From contig CP114492.1 of the NCBI GenBank assembly GCA_027186245.1, positions 9,266,501 to 9,330,500 of the forward strand: 64,000 nucleotides of DNA, given 5' to 3'. The notes beneath the pieces were generated by a model that saw only the letters and a program-made list of their open reading frames with translations, did not search any database and had not been told where the DNA came from. A program made the translations under genes and the position numbers. Below, one piece after another: positions 51,413-64,000 of the stretch. How positions within the stretch are numbered: the first letter of the stretch is position 1; each line of letters starts with the position of its first letter. Source of the DNA: Coriaria nepalensis (Eukaryota > Streptophyta > Magnoliopsida > Cucurbitales > Coriariaceae).

Positions 51413-52344
51413 CTTCCGCAATCACTGAATCCAATCCCTGCAGCCATTTCCATTGAATCAAAAGATCAAACACTTTAGATCAAATCAAATCGCACTTTAA
51501 TTTTCTTTAAAGCAAGTACGCAACAATCACTCCGAGATTAAATCTCGCGGATCGAAAATTTGAAGTTTGAAGTAAATTTCACTTGCAAAATTCAAAGAGT
51601 AGAGAATGGTAGCAGATCTAGAACAACGAAAAGAAATCAAACACGAAAAAGAAGAACAAATTCCGGATTCAAATAAGAATGTAAAACACGCTACCTCAGA
51701 TCTGATCAATTCGTACAGGGATCAAAGAAACCGGAGTAAATCTAATCCGCATCCACAATCGCCAGCAGCTCAAATCATTTCATGCTATATTTATACATAT
51801 AAATGCACATGTAAGGAGAGAAAGAGAGAAGGAGAGAGAGGGAGAGAGATGGAGAGAGATGGAGAGCGTGAAGAGAAGGTAGATCTAGCTTCGCTGTTGT
51901 CTATGAAAAAATTGAGAGTGTGCGAGGAAGAAGGTGACTTTGTTAAATGAGAGAAGGAAGTAAATTTTTCAGTGAAAATGATACCGTCTGATTACAGTAT
52001 GGCTGTCGTCATCTTTCTGGGCCCACGTTACCGGACCCGCGTTTTAGCGCTAAACTTGCCATATAATTAGGCAAAACGACTGTCGTAACAACAGCCGTCT
52101 TTTTTCTTTTTTCGGTGAAGGCTAAAACGACAAATCAATGCTTTTTTACAGGAGTCTAAGAATTATATGATATGATAATAAGGTGCAAGGTGAGAACTCG
52201 GGCACAGAAAAAATATACAATTTACAAGCTGTATACGAGGAATTTTGGAAAAACATATATGCTGATTTTACAGTAGATTAGGGGAGGAAAATAGGCTCTT
52301 TTTTCGCCATTTTGCCAGCCGATTTGAACTGGTTATTATGTATC
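51413..52344. other. alpha-COP copy 2 leader/promoter and BFA3-like 3' flank
   Basis: Includes a purine-rich (GA) stretch at about 51815-51880 that is probably leader sequence. CGTCGTTTT-type motifs occur near 52075-52130. No separate gene is supported. Confidence 0.5.
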
Positions 52345-54867
52345 TTACTGTATCTTGCCCTGAAGCACTCGGACAATTTCATCTGCTCTAGATTCGATGC
52401 CTTTCAGATACTCGGTAAGCACACGCTGCTGGTAAGATCCTCCCTCCTTAGAGAAGAAGATAAGTTAAGAATGACAAAAAATGAGTAGGAAACTAAGATA
52501 ATCACGAAAGACCCGTAGAGAGAAAGAAACAATAATGTCTCACTGTTCTTATCAGAGTCCGCTCGATTCGTTTCTTAATGACGGAGCTCAATTCCTCGGG
52601 CGAAACTTCTCCTTTGCCGATTGTTAATCCATTAATTAAAATCTTGTTCCATTTTTCCTCGGGGGCTGCAAGAGATCAATTTTTTTTTTTTTTTAATTAG
52701 TTGTTTTGGAGAAGGCTTATTTGCCAAGAATTTAAGGAGGATAATAGCGTTCCAAGTTTCCTAATTACCTAATGAACATGAGCCATATAGGAAATGGACC
52801 AAGAGATATTGAGTGCGTGTATATATATGGAGCATACCTTTGATTGTGGTCTCTAGAAATTCCTCAGCCTTCACAACTTCATTTCCTGTATGGAATACAA
52901 AAATATTCTTCCACCGAAATTTAAAAAAAAATTTGAACACAACAAGAGCAAGATTCGTAGAGAAGATCAATAGAACAACAAACCTTGACCATGAGAGACA
53001 TACATTAAACAAGATGGAAGGATATACCTCATAGACAGACAGAGATTCTGATATTTTTCCTCAAAATTTAAGGAGTGTGTGCGGATGTGATACATAAAGT
53101 CAGAAAGGATAAGAACGCATTTACCTTTCTTTGCATAGCTTCGCTTAGAAAGAACTCTGGATGCATATAGTTGCAAAACCTTTTGTAACATGGCCTCCAA
53201 TCCGGGCTTATCTCCATCTTCTTTTGCCTGCAATTGACTAATAAAGCAAATTACCAATTATATCACCTTAGCAACTCCTATGTTCAAAGCTAAATAATGT
53301 CTAATTGACCACAAATTTCACATATCTAAAAAATCAGACCAGAAGCAATGACAACGATGATATGATATTTCTAAAAGTGCTAGACAATGGCACAATAACA
53401 TTATAGTTGTAAATTCAGCCAATGGAGAAGAAAGTAACAAAGGCAGACTACTAACTTGCCGTAGTTGCGCATTAACTTCTGCAAGGAAACCTTCATCTAG
53501 TTTCCCTTCTTGTTCCCTTTGGATTATTTCCTAATTATCAGAAAATTTAATAAACATGATGTGCCTTGTTGAAATAATAGAGATGGGCACCATAGCTGTT
53601 TCAAGAGAGACTAACAGGATACCTTTTCCATTAGTTTTAGAGCCTCAGGATCGCTAGGGGGCCATCGAATCTCTTCCACCTCATCAACAACAGGTTTAAG
53701 AACTTCCTTGAGAATATCAGTAGCTGACTCTATCTTTTCCTGCAAAGAGTAGAAATTACACAGACAATAGGGAAGAAAAAAAACACTAACTGAAACTTTC
53801 ATTCAATAGGATAAACATGGAGAAATGGAAAGAGACAGGGAGTTACTTTGGTCTTATGGACAATGCGATCAACAATGCTCATTACAGAGATAGCCAACTC
53901 CTCATAATCTTTCTGCAAAATATGATTAAGCCAACAGTAATCGTTAGGAAAAGCATGAACTGAATGAGGGTCAAACCACTTATACAGTACTAAAATTTTA
54001 ATTTTAAAAATAAATAAATAAGGAGTGAAAACCCATGCTTTATCATCCTCTGATTTGCATGTATCAGTTCTCGCTGCAAGGCGTATCCAAAAACTCTCAT
54101 TGAACGCAAGAATATTTTCCAGAACAAGCTTTTGGAGCTGTCCAGAAAACAAACAATAAAACTGATGATATAAGCATTTCATCCGAAAAAGTAAAGTTAT
54201 ATACATATATATAAGTGGGTTGTAAGAGTACTACTTCTTGCCTCATTGGCACTAGCATCTCTCAACAAATCTATGAGCCTATCAAATTCAACAGTCTTTT
54301 TGAATGCTTCCTCAGCATCTTGATTGACTGCACATATCAAAGTTCTCCTGTTTTATTAGAAACCCAAACAAGCATTTTACTACCATATAAATGATAAAGA
54401 TCATAAAAATTTGAAGCAAAAAGATATAATGTTAAAATGAGGCCACTGAGAAACTTACCTCCTCTTCCAATCGATTAAGGTGGTACAAGAATATTCCTTG
54501 AGACTCCACATCCCGTAAACCCCCACATTCCATTTCTGGAGCAATGATGTCTGATTAAATCACAAGTCCATTCAGCAGCAATTAATTATTTTACACCCTA
54601 ATTAAAATATATAAAAAAAAAAGCATTCTCCCTTTCGCCGCGTAAAATTTTTAATTTGACGAGCGTGTGGAAAAATTTAACGAACTCAACCACTGATTTG
54701 AATAATTTACGAATGCTAGCGGTTTTAAATAATTAGCAGATTTGTACGACAAAAGTAAGAAAGCATTTCAGCCATTGAAGAAGAAGAAGAAGAACCTGAG
54801 GGTAGTGGCGGGAAGATGAAGCAGAGGAGAGGCATGGAGAATGAGAGGCCAGGAATGAGGACGCCAT
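52345..54867 (-). CDS. BFA3: plastid-targeted protein, BFA3-like ATP synthase assembly factor
   Basis: Eleven minus-strand exons: 54867-54796, 54550-54459, 54347-54242, 54137-54033, 53912-53847, 53739-53623, 53530-53456, 53227-53125, 52885-52838, 52665-52544 and 52446-52345. All phases close to 335 residues. The N-terminus (MASSFLASHSPCLSSASSSR) is a Ser-rich chloroplast transit peptide. The rest is helical and charged: NQDAEEAFKKTVEFDRLIDL, DILKEVLKPVVDEVEEIRWP, LQLYASRVLSKRSY, GIESRADEIVRVLQG. No catalytic motif is visible. The assignment rests mainly on position: At2g21385 (BFA3, needed for chloroplast ATP synthase CF1 assembly) lies between a KIN-7 kinesin and alpha-COP, exactly as here. 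Intron 3 has a GC donor (GAG|GCAAGA). The structure is secure; the name is less so. Confidence 0.78.
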
Positions 54868-55563
54868 TGTTGAGCTATCGTAAGAACTGTGGCGGGAGAA
54901 GTCGCTGAGGACCGTTCGTTCAAGTTCCAGGTCTAGAGCAAAAAATCCTTTAGACTATGATACGTGTCTTCCGATGGGAAAGAGAGGTCTTGGGCTCAAA
55001 ATCAGCCCGTTGTCTATATTTGGGCTTTATCAAAGCCCAATATTAAGCTGGGCCTAGTTCTTCGTGATTTTGAAAAGGAGCTGGTTATTACTTTTAATTT
55101 CCTTATTAGAAGCATTACTATTCCACAGGTAATGATCCAATGAGAGGATAGCCATCCATTATTACAAGAAAAATCATCAAACAAAAGGGAGGTGACCTTT
55201 TATAGAAAGATTTAATAATGTTTCTCTGTAGTCTATACACGACGGTAAGAAAAAGATCAGTCATAACTACATGCATTCTAACTCGTACTAAAAACTAAGC
55301 AAAAAGCTTTCTCATCTTTCTTCTTATCATTCATTTCTCACGTTTCTTATTATTAAACAAAACCAGAGATTTGCCAGATGTACATTTTGATGATACACAT
55401 TTGCACAATTACACGCACCAAACTAATAAAAGAATTGCAATACATAACACCTAAGAAATGGAATGATTGGGCATGTCAAAGCTCGATGAATTCTCCCGGC
55501 TTCAGTAAAAGTAGGCAGCCCGAACAAGAATGAATTACCTTCACGAGATGGCATGGAACTTGA
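54868..55563. other. spacer between BFA3-like and kinesin genes
   Basis: About 700 bp holding the BFA3-like promoter and, from about 55150, probably the 3' UTR of the kinesin gene. No coding region is seen. Confidence 0.5.
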
Positions 55564-58500
55564 TTAAGGAGTAAACGCGAAGAGCCTATCTGAAATCTTT
55601 GTTCGGCAAACTGGACACTCGCTACAAGCAAGTGAACAAGATTGGCACACTGAAAAATTGGAAGAAAACAGATTCATTTAGAAGCAGATTGAAAGAGTAT
55701 AAACCCGATTTTTTATCTTGTGCGTATTTAAAATTACGTACTAACAAAATGCCGACAGGGGAGAAGAACAGCTGCAGTTGGTGCCTCAAAACATATTTTA
55801 CACGTATGGGAATTAGCATCTCCGTTTTCGGTGTATTTTAGATCTCTTTCCTTTATCTCTTGCATTCGTGCCTGAAAACATATAAGAGTTTAAAACAAAG
55901 GTAACTAAAATGGGTCACATATTTTGTAAACTAGACCACCCTTTCTCAATCAATTTAGATACCTTTAAGCGAACAACCATTGGTTCTTCGGAATGAGTTT
56001 CTTTGGACGATTTTGAAACTTCTAAAACATTACTTTCTTCAAGAACTGTAACAACACTTTCGCTGTGATCTGTCTTTGGATCACTAATATGTTCTGGTTC
56101 ATTATCCATCCGCTCATTGCTATTTAAAGCAGGGACAGCTCCTTCTTTCTTTAACTTGGCAACAAGCACCCACATGTTAGCTAAATCGTTTTCCAAAGCC
56201 TCTTCCTTTCTCTTTGCCTCCTCAACCTTTTTCCGGTATTCCTCTTGTATAAATTCTTTTTCAGCTAATGCAGCCTCAAGAGCTGACTCTCTTTGTTTTC
56301 TTACCTGCAGCTCCATTTTCAAATCACCCATATCCAGATTCCTTGACTCAAAGTCATCACCCAGTGATGCGGGAATTTCATTAGAACGTCCAGATAGCCT
56401 CCCCTTCCTCCCAGGTTTTATGCCATCATTGTGTTTACGAGTTGCACTGTTAACAGTTGAACTTCTGGAATGGGCCAGTTCCCTAGCAGCCAACAATTCC
56501 TTTTCTAGCTTTGTATTCTGCATCGAGAGCTTGGTTACTTCACCTGCCAAATTTTTCAGCTCAACAGCTGCAGCAGAGGCTAGTTCTTTCGCGTAAGAAG
56601 CTTCTTCAGCTAACTTTTTATTCTGTATGTTCAATCCACTGTTCTCTTCTGAAAGATGAATATGTTCCAGCTTTAGCTTCTCATTTGCAGTCTCCTGCTC
56701 AAACAAACAAAAACTTCAAAGAGTTTTCAAAATGATAGCAGCAACATGACTTTCAAAACAAGATGAGCGAAAAAAGGCTCAGGTTATGTTTAAGATTGAA
56801 TACTAAAAATCACAGGACCAGAGATTAGCGCTAAGCCAATCTTTGGACTTTAAAGTGACAGGAATCACCTGGGACTGAATTTTCTTTTCTAATTCAGCAT
56901 ATTCTACTGGCGGAGAATGTTTGGAAGGCATTATTGACTTATCACCAGTGAAAGAAGCCAACTGTTGCTCGAGTAGGTTAACTTTGTCTTGCAATTCTTT
57001 GTTCTCAGAACACTGCCAATGATTAAATGGATAATCAATCCCCACATCGCATAGCATAAGGCAGTATCATAGAAAAAATCTCAATTCAAAGAAGAGGCTA
57101 GCAAAACCTTCAACCACTGGGAAATTAAAATGCAGACTGTGTACCGGGAAACCGTGTATATAAATTAAGAAAAAACCAAGTCTCTTCCACCTGACCTTAT
57201 GCTGTAATTGTTCCTGGAGGATTCGATTATCTGCTGACTTAATCTGCATCAAGAAATTTATTGACCAAGTAAGCAAACTCACAATAAGCTAATATTCTAT
57301 TCAGCACCTAACATTTAATTAGGTTGGACAACTGGAATACAAAACAGAGATCATTGTATCAAAATTTCATTCAAAAGGTATGGAAATTAGTGTGCCAACA
57401 ATGTCCGCTAAACACGATAACAAGGTGAGACAAGTACTTACATCCAGCTCAAAACTTTTTTCGTTGCACTGGGTCGTCAATTTCATAACAGTCTGTAATA
57501 ACACAGAAGGGGTGCCAAAACTATAAATAAATGAATCAAACAGCAATGATAGCATAATCGACGAAGAAAATATTTTCAAGAACAGCGCACCTGCTGCATT
57601 TCAACCAATGAAGCATTTACAATTGAAGCCTCACCACTTTCATTAATACGCTGTTCTAAAACCCTCATTTGTCTCCTCTTTTCTTGGATTTCATTTTCCA
57701 AGTCTTTTATCTGTTTGAAACAATGAGTACATATTAGTCAGATTTACTTTCTAAGGTAGTTGCTTGAAATAATCAGTGATTGGAAAAAAAGAAAAAGATT
57801 AGAGCAATGGCAGTTCATGCAAAATTATAACTTCTTAAGGGAAGCACAGGAAAAGAAAAATTAACATACACAGTACTTCAACTTATTAGTAATTTAATTG
57901 CATTATGTACACCAGCTACATATGAATGAGAAGATAAGGCTATACCTGGGATTTTGAGCCATCAGTATCATCAACAGACTGCTCCACCAAGCGCTTAAGG
58001 GTGCTGGTGCTGAATGCAATCTCTCCAGAAAGCACCTTAACTTGCTCAACCAGAAGGTCCATCTGATCTGACATTGTCATTCCATCCTACAACCAATCAA
58101 GCAAGTAGCTTTTCAGATCATCACTAGAAGGGCCAGTCCATCTAATCTGACATCCTTTTCTTTTCTTTTTTTGCAGGAATCTGATATGTAAATTATAAAA
58201 TTAGTAACGTTGAAACATACTATTGCCAGTTTCGAACCACTGCCGAACTCGCTCACTGGGGTTGATTCAGTAACTGTACTACTAGCCGATGAAAATTCCT
58301 CGTTCACCCTGCTGGAAGATCTTTGGTGTTTAGAATCACAAGACAGACCTGGTGGAAGTATCAAGGCAAGAGATGCAGAGTCCTTCATAATCTCACTTCC
58401 TGAAAGCAAGGATCCCTTTGGGAGGACATCCAACTTCTGAAATGGTAAGTGAAACATGTTCAGTGGAGACAATTTTCTGACACTTAAAATGGTCAAGACC

Positions 58501-60921
58501 ACAAGTGATCCAAACAAAAATACAGCATATCAGTACCCCAGAGGACAATGCTCATTACATAAGCATGTCCATTAATTGCAGAAAGTTATAACTTCTCGCA
58601 AGTAATTTACCTCCTCAACAACGATAGAATGGTTCCTTTGGTGACTGGGAATGTCACTCAAACATACAGGAATTGTATTCTTTGAAGAGACTAGTATGAG
58701 CTTGGTCAGCCTCTGGATTCTACTCATGAGAGCAGCCTTGGCTTCCTCTTCTTCCTCCAATCTTGACTGCATTTTTACCTGACCTTGTTCCAACTATCCA
58801 ATTGATTAAAAAAAAAAAAAAAGGACCAGTTAGTATTAACCCCAAAATAGTGGTCGCCAGTAAGCCATATTGTGCTGGCTTACTCAGAGTGCATACGCAT
58901 GATGACATGGCGCATGGAGAGGGAGGGAAAGAGAAAGAATGAGAGAGGATGTCAACCTGAAGCCTTAAGTTCAAAATCTCCTCATGACTGACACCCTCAA
59001 GCATTCCCTGTTTGAGATGATCGAGTTCTTCTTTGAGGGTTGAAATCTCCCTTTGATACTTCTTAATTAAAGATTTCTCATCGATGATCTGAAACGATTT
59101 GAAATTGAAGAATCAGATTTACTTATGATAGAATAGTGTGTCATTGAACTTACAAAGAGACCTATATGATGCAATGGAGTCGTATACCTTATTCCTCGAC
59201 GCATAAATTTCTACCCGCTTTGCCCTACTGGCAAACTTTAATGTATTATGAGTTTCCTCCATGTTACTGGATGCAGGAGTGACTGTACATATTAGCTGGG
59301 ATGATTCATACATTAGATCAAAGAGTGCAAGTTTTATAACCGTCAATGGATTCATCATATATTACATCTGCACAAGATAAGTCCCAAACTTGTACAGTAT
59401 CAAGAACAAAGAAAAATATGAAGTCCAGTTTGAATCTTATACTCACAGAAACATGTCCATGCCCACTCAGTGAAGACTGCAAAAGGCGGGTAAGCTTAGA
59501 ATCTCGATAAGGGACATGTGATGCCTTCCCCTCACTCAATTTTCCAATAACCTACATTTCAATTATAAAACAATGTTATACCTTTGGGAAAGAGAGCATT
59601 ATAGATTAATTATTAGCAGCAGAAGCAAATACTCCTCTCATCAAAATAACAAAATTGCATACCTGCAATTACCAATTGTCAATTTAGCCAAACTACCAAA
59701 TCAACATTTAATATGGCTCAATGGCCACATTTAGGCAAAGAAATAAATTAAACAACAGAAAAAACATAGCAACAGACATACGGTTCCAAGAGTTAAAAGA
59801 CTTTTGTTTATGTAAGACCCTTCCTTCCTCCTCAATCCAGTAGTTTCCGTCTTCGAGCTCTCAGATCCAGCTAAGTCAATCAAATTCTAACGGAAAAGGG
59901 ATAACCTTAGTAAGAGTTTCTTACAATCTGGACGAAAACTAATGAATTAAAGAATGGCAGATGTTCTTGATCTTACAAGTTGAGAGAAGGTCACACCATC
60001 ATATTCATCGCCATGTGCACTACTTTCAATCATCTGAAGATGCAGCAGTAATTTAAAGACATAAAGAAAGAATGAGCGGTGATCAAGGAAGACGAACATA
60101 GCAGTGAAGAAGGGTAAAGGGAAAAAAGGTAATAAACAACTTCGAAGGGCAATATATGATCAACACAGTGAGCCATATATCTAACACAATTTAGTATCCT
60201 TGCAAACATATTATGATTCATATGTAAATTACTCTCCGCAAAAATGATAAAACATACACCATATGACTTCTAAGTAATATAATTTAACATTTTGTTAGGA
60301 GTGTGGATCAATCCTGCTCTTGAAAGATAAAACCAGAATTTCACCAGTATCCCCAGCCCTCATGTACGCTAAGTTGGTCAAAAAGCAGAAAGCTTATTCG
60401 ATGACAAAATGCTTGAAAAAGGATGAGTTTTGCTAGTCATAAGAAGAAAAATACTAAATGACCATACTTGACCTAACGAATCTAGAAAAAGAATTAATTA
60501 ATTTCAATTGCTAAAGTGAAGACAAAGAACTAGCAAGCTTTACCTTTCTTAACAGATAAAAAGGTTGCATCCATTTAAATTCAAATGCTTACCAGTGTAA
60601 ATATGGTGTGACTTCGACTACTAAACAGATTAAAGTTATTTGATCCGACATGTCGATGTTCTGCAATTTTAGGGTACATATAAATACTGTGGTAATGAAA
60701 CTTCAAGCTTCAATAATGAGCCAAACTCTGAAAGAGATCTAGACAATAGATTGAAAATAGAATAGACACGGATATATACCTTCTCCGGCAGCAATAAAAG
60801 AGAGTACATGCCCAGGAGACAAAACCACTTCTTCCTTTATACCCTCAACATAAGTGCCCTGAAAGAAAACAAACAGAATCGGCATGGAGGGACAGATTAG
60901 GAGCACGAGAAACATTTATAA

Positions 60922-60954
<33 letters not shown>

Positions 60955-62707
60955 ACTCAAATGAGCATAAAGAGCAAAAGGTTGCAGTGAAAAAATAAGT
61001 GACAAACCTGTGCATCTTCTCTCACACGCAGATTCTGACCTGTTGGATCCAATAAATCATTTATGATCTGGCATCACAAGAAAAATAGCTCAAGATATAA
61101 ATCCAACCCAAACTTCTGATATATTGAGTTCTCATATATTACTCCATCTCTAAATCTGTCCATAAAGAACTAACCTCGTTGTATATTTCAAGATAAGACA
61201 CTCGGAGCAGGAACTCTCTCCCTGGGGTCTACACAGAATGCAGTTAATCATCCAAACTAGTCTAATACAAGGAAAAATTTATATCTTTGATTAAACAAGC
61301 TGATAATAGAAACAAAAGAGTAATGCTCCTATAAGCAAACAAACTAGGTGCTGAAGCAGAAATTTTAGAATGATGCCTAATTGAAGGAGCAGAGGCCAAT
61401 GTGGGATTGACTAACAATAATGAATCAAATGCCAACAAGATATGATGGACACTTACATCTTGGATCATGCTGAAAACATCTTTTATTGCCAATGGGATAA
61501 CACCTGGCGAATGTTGATCTCCCTGAAAATTATTTAGAGAAGTTAATAAATAACAAAGTTGCATAGTCTTCTGCATATAAGGATGCAAGAAGTACTCTCG
61601 AAGAATTTAAGAATATCACAGCTAAACATATGTAAGGGGAATGCTACCACACATTTTGTTATCAAAATTCAGCAAGACTAATCAATTAGGCCCAAAACAG
61701 TAATGAGGCATAAAAGCTTGATCAAAATTCTTAATCCATGAAAAACATAATAAATGCATTAACTGCAAGACTTACGTGCATAGTGTGGGTCTTCCCACTA
61801 CTTGTGACACCATAAGCAAAAACGGTTCCTGTAATCCAGAAGAACCACCTGATTAAAAAATAATAATAATAATTTCCAGCAAGTTTTGAGAAGACGAGCA
61901 ATACCATTAATGCCTTCCATTGCAGCTTTCACGACAGGTCTACCAGCTACTTCATACACCTCTTCGGTTGTAGTATGTGGTCCGAAAACCTTATCTGCAA
62001 CAATAAATCACCAGCTGGAATTTAAATGCCAATTGTGTTCATTTAGTTTAGCATTTTTGTTTTCTTCAATGATCAGATATGTCAATTGGCTCATCATTCA
62101 AATTTCAGATACAAATGCTTTAAAAAGTACCAAATGCATAGGCAGTTTCTGGATTATACTCGTTTCTCACAATTCTATCCCCATCTGCAGACCAAGTAAT
62201 CTCATCCCCCCTCTGAAACTCCCTCTCACTGCAACCACAAGTCCTCAAGACTACATCAATCAACTTCGTGACCGCATAATTAAATCCATCCAAAAGTAAA
62301 ACAAGTCAATTCTAATTCATCGTAGACTATATGGATCTGATCCAGCACTCTCAGATCTAACATTACCTCAGGGGCCGAAACCGGATCGTCACCGAAATGC
62401 TATCACCAGACCTCGGAGCCTCAAATGTATCAACAATCAGTTCATCGGACTGAAAACCTACCGGAATTTGACTACCAAGGCCCTGTGGACTTGAGTACAC
62501 TGAATCCGAACGGCCTCGACTTGGATTCATAGATCGGGAACCAAATCCACCACCTGAATTAAAGTAGGACGACGCAGAGGTTGAACACGAGCGAGGAATT
62601 ATCCGCCCGTTGATGAATGAGGATGACGAAGACGTCGACGAGTAAGGAGTCGATGGTTTCCGGTGTGAAAATGGCGACCTACTCCGTGCTCTGGACGACG
62701 AGGCCAT
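55564..62707 (-). CDS. KIN7D: KIN-7 kinesin with C-terminal RING finger (KIN7D/KIN7M type)
   Basis: Twenty-four minus-strand exons, from 62707-62367 (first) to 55649-55564 (last), close in phase to 1088 residues. The Ser/Arg-rich N-terminus ([20 protein letters not shown]) is organelle-transit-like. The motor spans about residues 100-430: [10 protein letters not shown]-loop [11 protein letters not shown] (Lys189), switch [10 protein letters not shown], switch [19 protein letters not shown]. Coiled coils follow, including [20 protein letters not shown]. Residues 1041-1075 form a C3HC4 finger ([18 protein letters not shown], then CQSC and CSECPVCR), ending DRLFAFTP. Arabidopsis relatives are At4g39050 (KIN-7D, mitochondrial) and At2g21380 (KIN-7M), beside BFA3 and alpha-COP. 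A leader intron (about 62742-62810) is suggested by CAT|GTGAGA and TTTCAG signals. Organelle targeting and ligase activity are inferred. Confidence 0.93.
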
Positions 62708-64000
62708 AGAGTCGATCCAGTCAGCCGGCGAATCTGAATGCTGAAATTGTATAAGCATACAAAACAAATCAAATAAATGGAATGTGAAGAAGAATGTGTC
62801 AGAGATCTCACATGCCTCAGCACGCAAAAGCGAAGAAGAACATTGCGATTTTTTCTCTCTACTTTTTCGAATTCATCATTTTTATTCGTTTTCACATTTT
62901 AAGCTACTGAACACAGTGAATGTGAGCCAGATAGTTTCGTCTTCTTTAAGACAAAGAGAATTGCAGAGGAAGATAGAGAGAGAGAGAGAGAGAGAGGAAG
63001 TGTTGAAGAAGAAGGAGAAGTGAAGACGAAAATAACAGGTGAGAGAGTAGGAGAGCGATGGGAGTGTGTCTGTCCGTATTTGAAATTTCTTTTTTCTTTT
63101 TTCATTTTTTTTTTCCCTAATTCGTTGATTAAACAAATAAATTATAAAATTAAAAGTTTTTAAGTAAGAAATGGCGCGCATTGTACGGGACGGTTGAAAA
63201 ATAAACCCGAAAATTAGCGGGAATATCAATTGAATAAATAATTAACGATAAATAACGTTAAATAGGAAACAGATTAAATTATATTATAAAATTAAATAAA
63301 ATACTTTTATATTTTCCTACATGCAATATGTATCAATATAATATATAATATATATAATAAAATAATAAATAAATATGGCTGGCTTATTTGTTTACAAATT
63401 TGAAAATATATAATTTAATGTATTTAAATAATATATCCTTATTTTTTGAATTATAAAAAATATTATTTTCATTCTTCTTAATTAAAAAAAAATAATAATA
63501 ATAATAATAAAAAAGCCATGACCATAGAAGCTCGGAAGCTCCTGCATCACACATGATAATAGGAGGTATCTTTTTAAAAAGTAATTATAGTGTTTTTTAT
63601 TCTTATTATTTATAAGTATTTTTTTATAATTATTTAAAATATTATTAAAAAAATATAATTTTATGAATATAAATATAAGTACATTGCGTGAGATCTAATC
63701 GTATAGTAGTGACTTTATTATAGCCAAAAATAAATCATAAATCATGTAATGGTGACGAAATTTTCATTTGGAAGTTATATGCTTCCAAAGTTCAATCTAT
63801 GTGATCAATGTATTGCGCACTTGATGCGAATCATGTGATTTGCACATGCATTAAAAGCAACCTCAACTTTTTACTTTTTACTTCTTTTTTTTTTTTTTTT
63901 TTCTTTCTGGTTGGATTATGTGGTCTGTGTGTGTTTTATATTTTTATATTCTGATATTGGAAGGGGCGGTGACTCGGTTACAGTTTTCCATGTGACTAGC
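62708..64000. other. kinesin leader/promoter and AT-rich flank
   Basis: A (GA)n run at 62975-62996 lies in the probable kinesin leader. From about 63110 to the end the sequence is very AT-rich with an (AAT)n run near 63490-63510 and a poly(T) near 63885-63901. No gene is supported. Confidence 0.55.

Noticed and set aside
51606..51950. Small charged ORF upstream of alpha-COP copy 2
   Set aside because: It lies antisense to the leader of copy 2, is dominated by GA-repeat codons (Arg/Glu), and has no homology signal.

Overview
The window is nuclear DNA of a flowering plant, almost certainly a eudicot. The genes are spliced with GT-AG introns (one GC-AG), the spacers are AT-rich, and every recognisable protein is a plant family. 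The species cannot be named from the sequence.

Layout, left to right: a serpin pseudogene cut by the left edge (1-1113, +); a CYP82-type cytochrome P450 (2267-3960, +); a Y2K-type dehydrin (4711-5229, +); a broken histidinol-phosphatase gene of the IMPL2/HISN7 type (5580-7688, +); an intronless CrRLK1L receptor kinase of the BUPS type (8322-10970, +); a small OXS3-like gene (12087-12484, +); a broken DRD1/CHR34-type SNF2 remodeler with an internal 500-bp tandem duplication (13640-17505, +); a BEL1-like homeodomain gene (18116-20241, -); a BAH-PHD histone reader, SHL (23618-25399, +); a serpin C-terminal relic (26861-26955, +) and an intact serpin (27958-29195, +); a purple acid phosphatase (30005-32216, -) followed by a decayed partial copy (33329-33996, -); an RD19-type cysteine protease (34699-36720, +); a short SHI/STY family factor, SRS3-like (38853-39783, -); two tandem alpha-COP genes (41779-46072 and 47226-51412, -); a plastid protein matched by position to BFA3 (52345-54867, -); and a 24-exon KIN-7 kinesin with a C-terminal RING finger (55564-62707, -). 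Exon boundaries were deduced by hand from splice signals and reading phase. For every gene called intact the phases close without a stop.

The genes do not form one pathway. What ties them together is ancestry. From memory of the Arabidopsis map, kinesin, BFA3, alpha-COP, SRS3, RD19, SHL, CHR34, BUPS, IMPL2 and dehydrin are the neighbours found, in the same general order, in the paralogous segments around At2g21380-At2g21490 and At4g39050-At4g39130. The window therefore looks like a conserved eudicot block into which serpin, purple acid phosphatase, P450, BEL1-like and OXS3-like genes are interspersed. Local tandem duplication is the other theme: serpin (three copies, one intact), purple acid phosphatase (two, one intact), alpha-COP (two intact), and the 500-bp duplication inside the remodeler pseudogene.

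I found no new multi-gene system, CRISPR array, rRNA or tRNA gene. The observations most worth checking are the two pseudogenes at conserved positions (CHR34-like and IMPL2-like), the unusual serpin reactive-centre loop, the tandem alpha-COP pair, a small two-exon OXS3-like gene with no long ORF, and two unassigned exon-like islands 3' of SHL.
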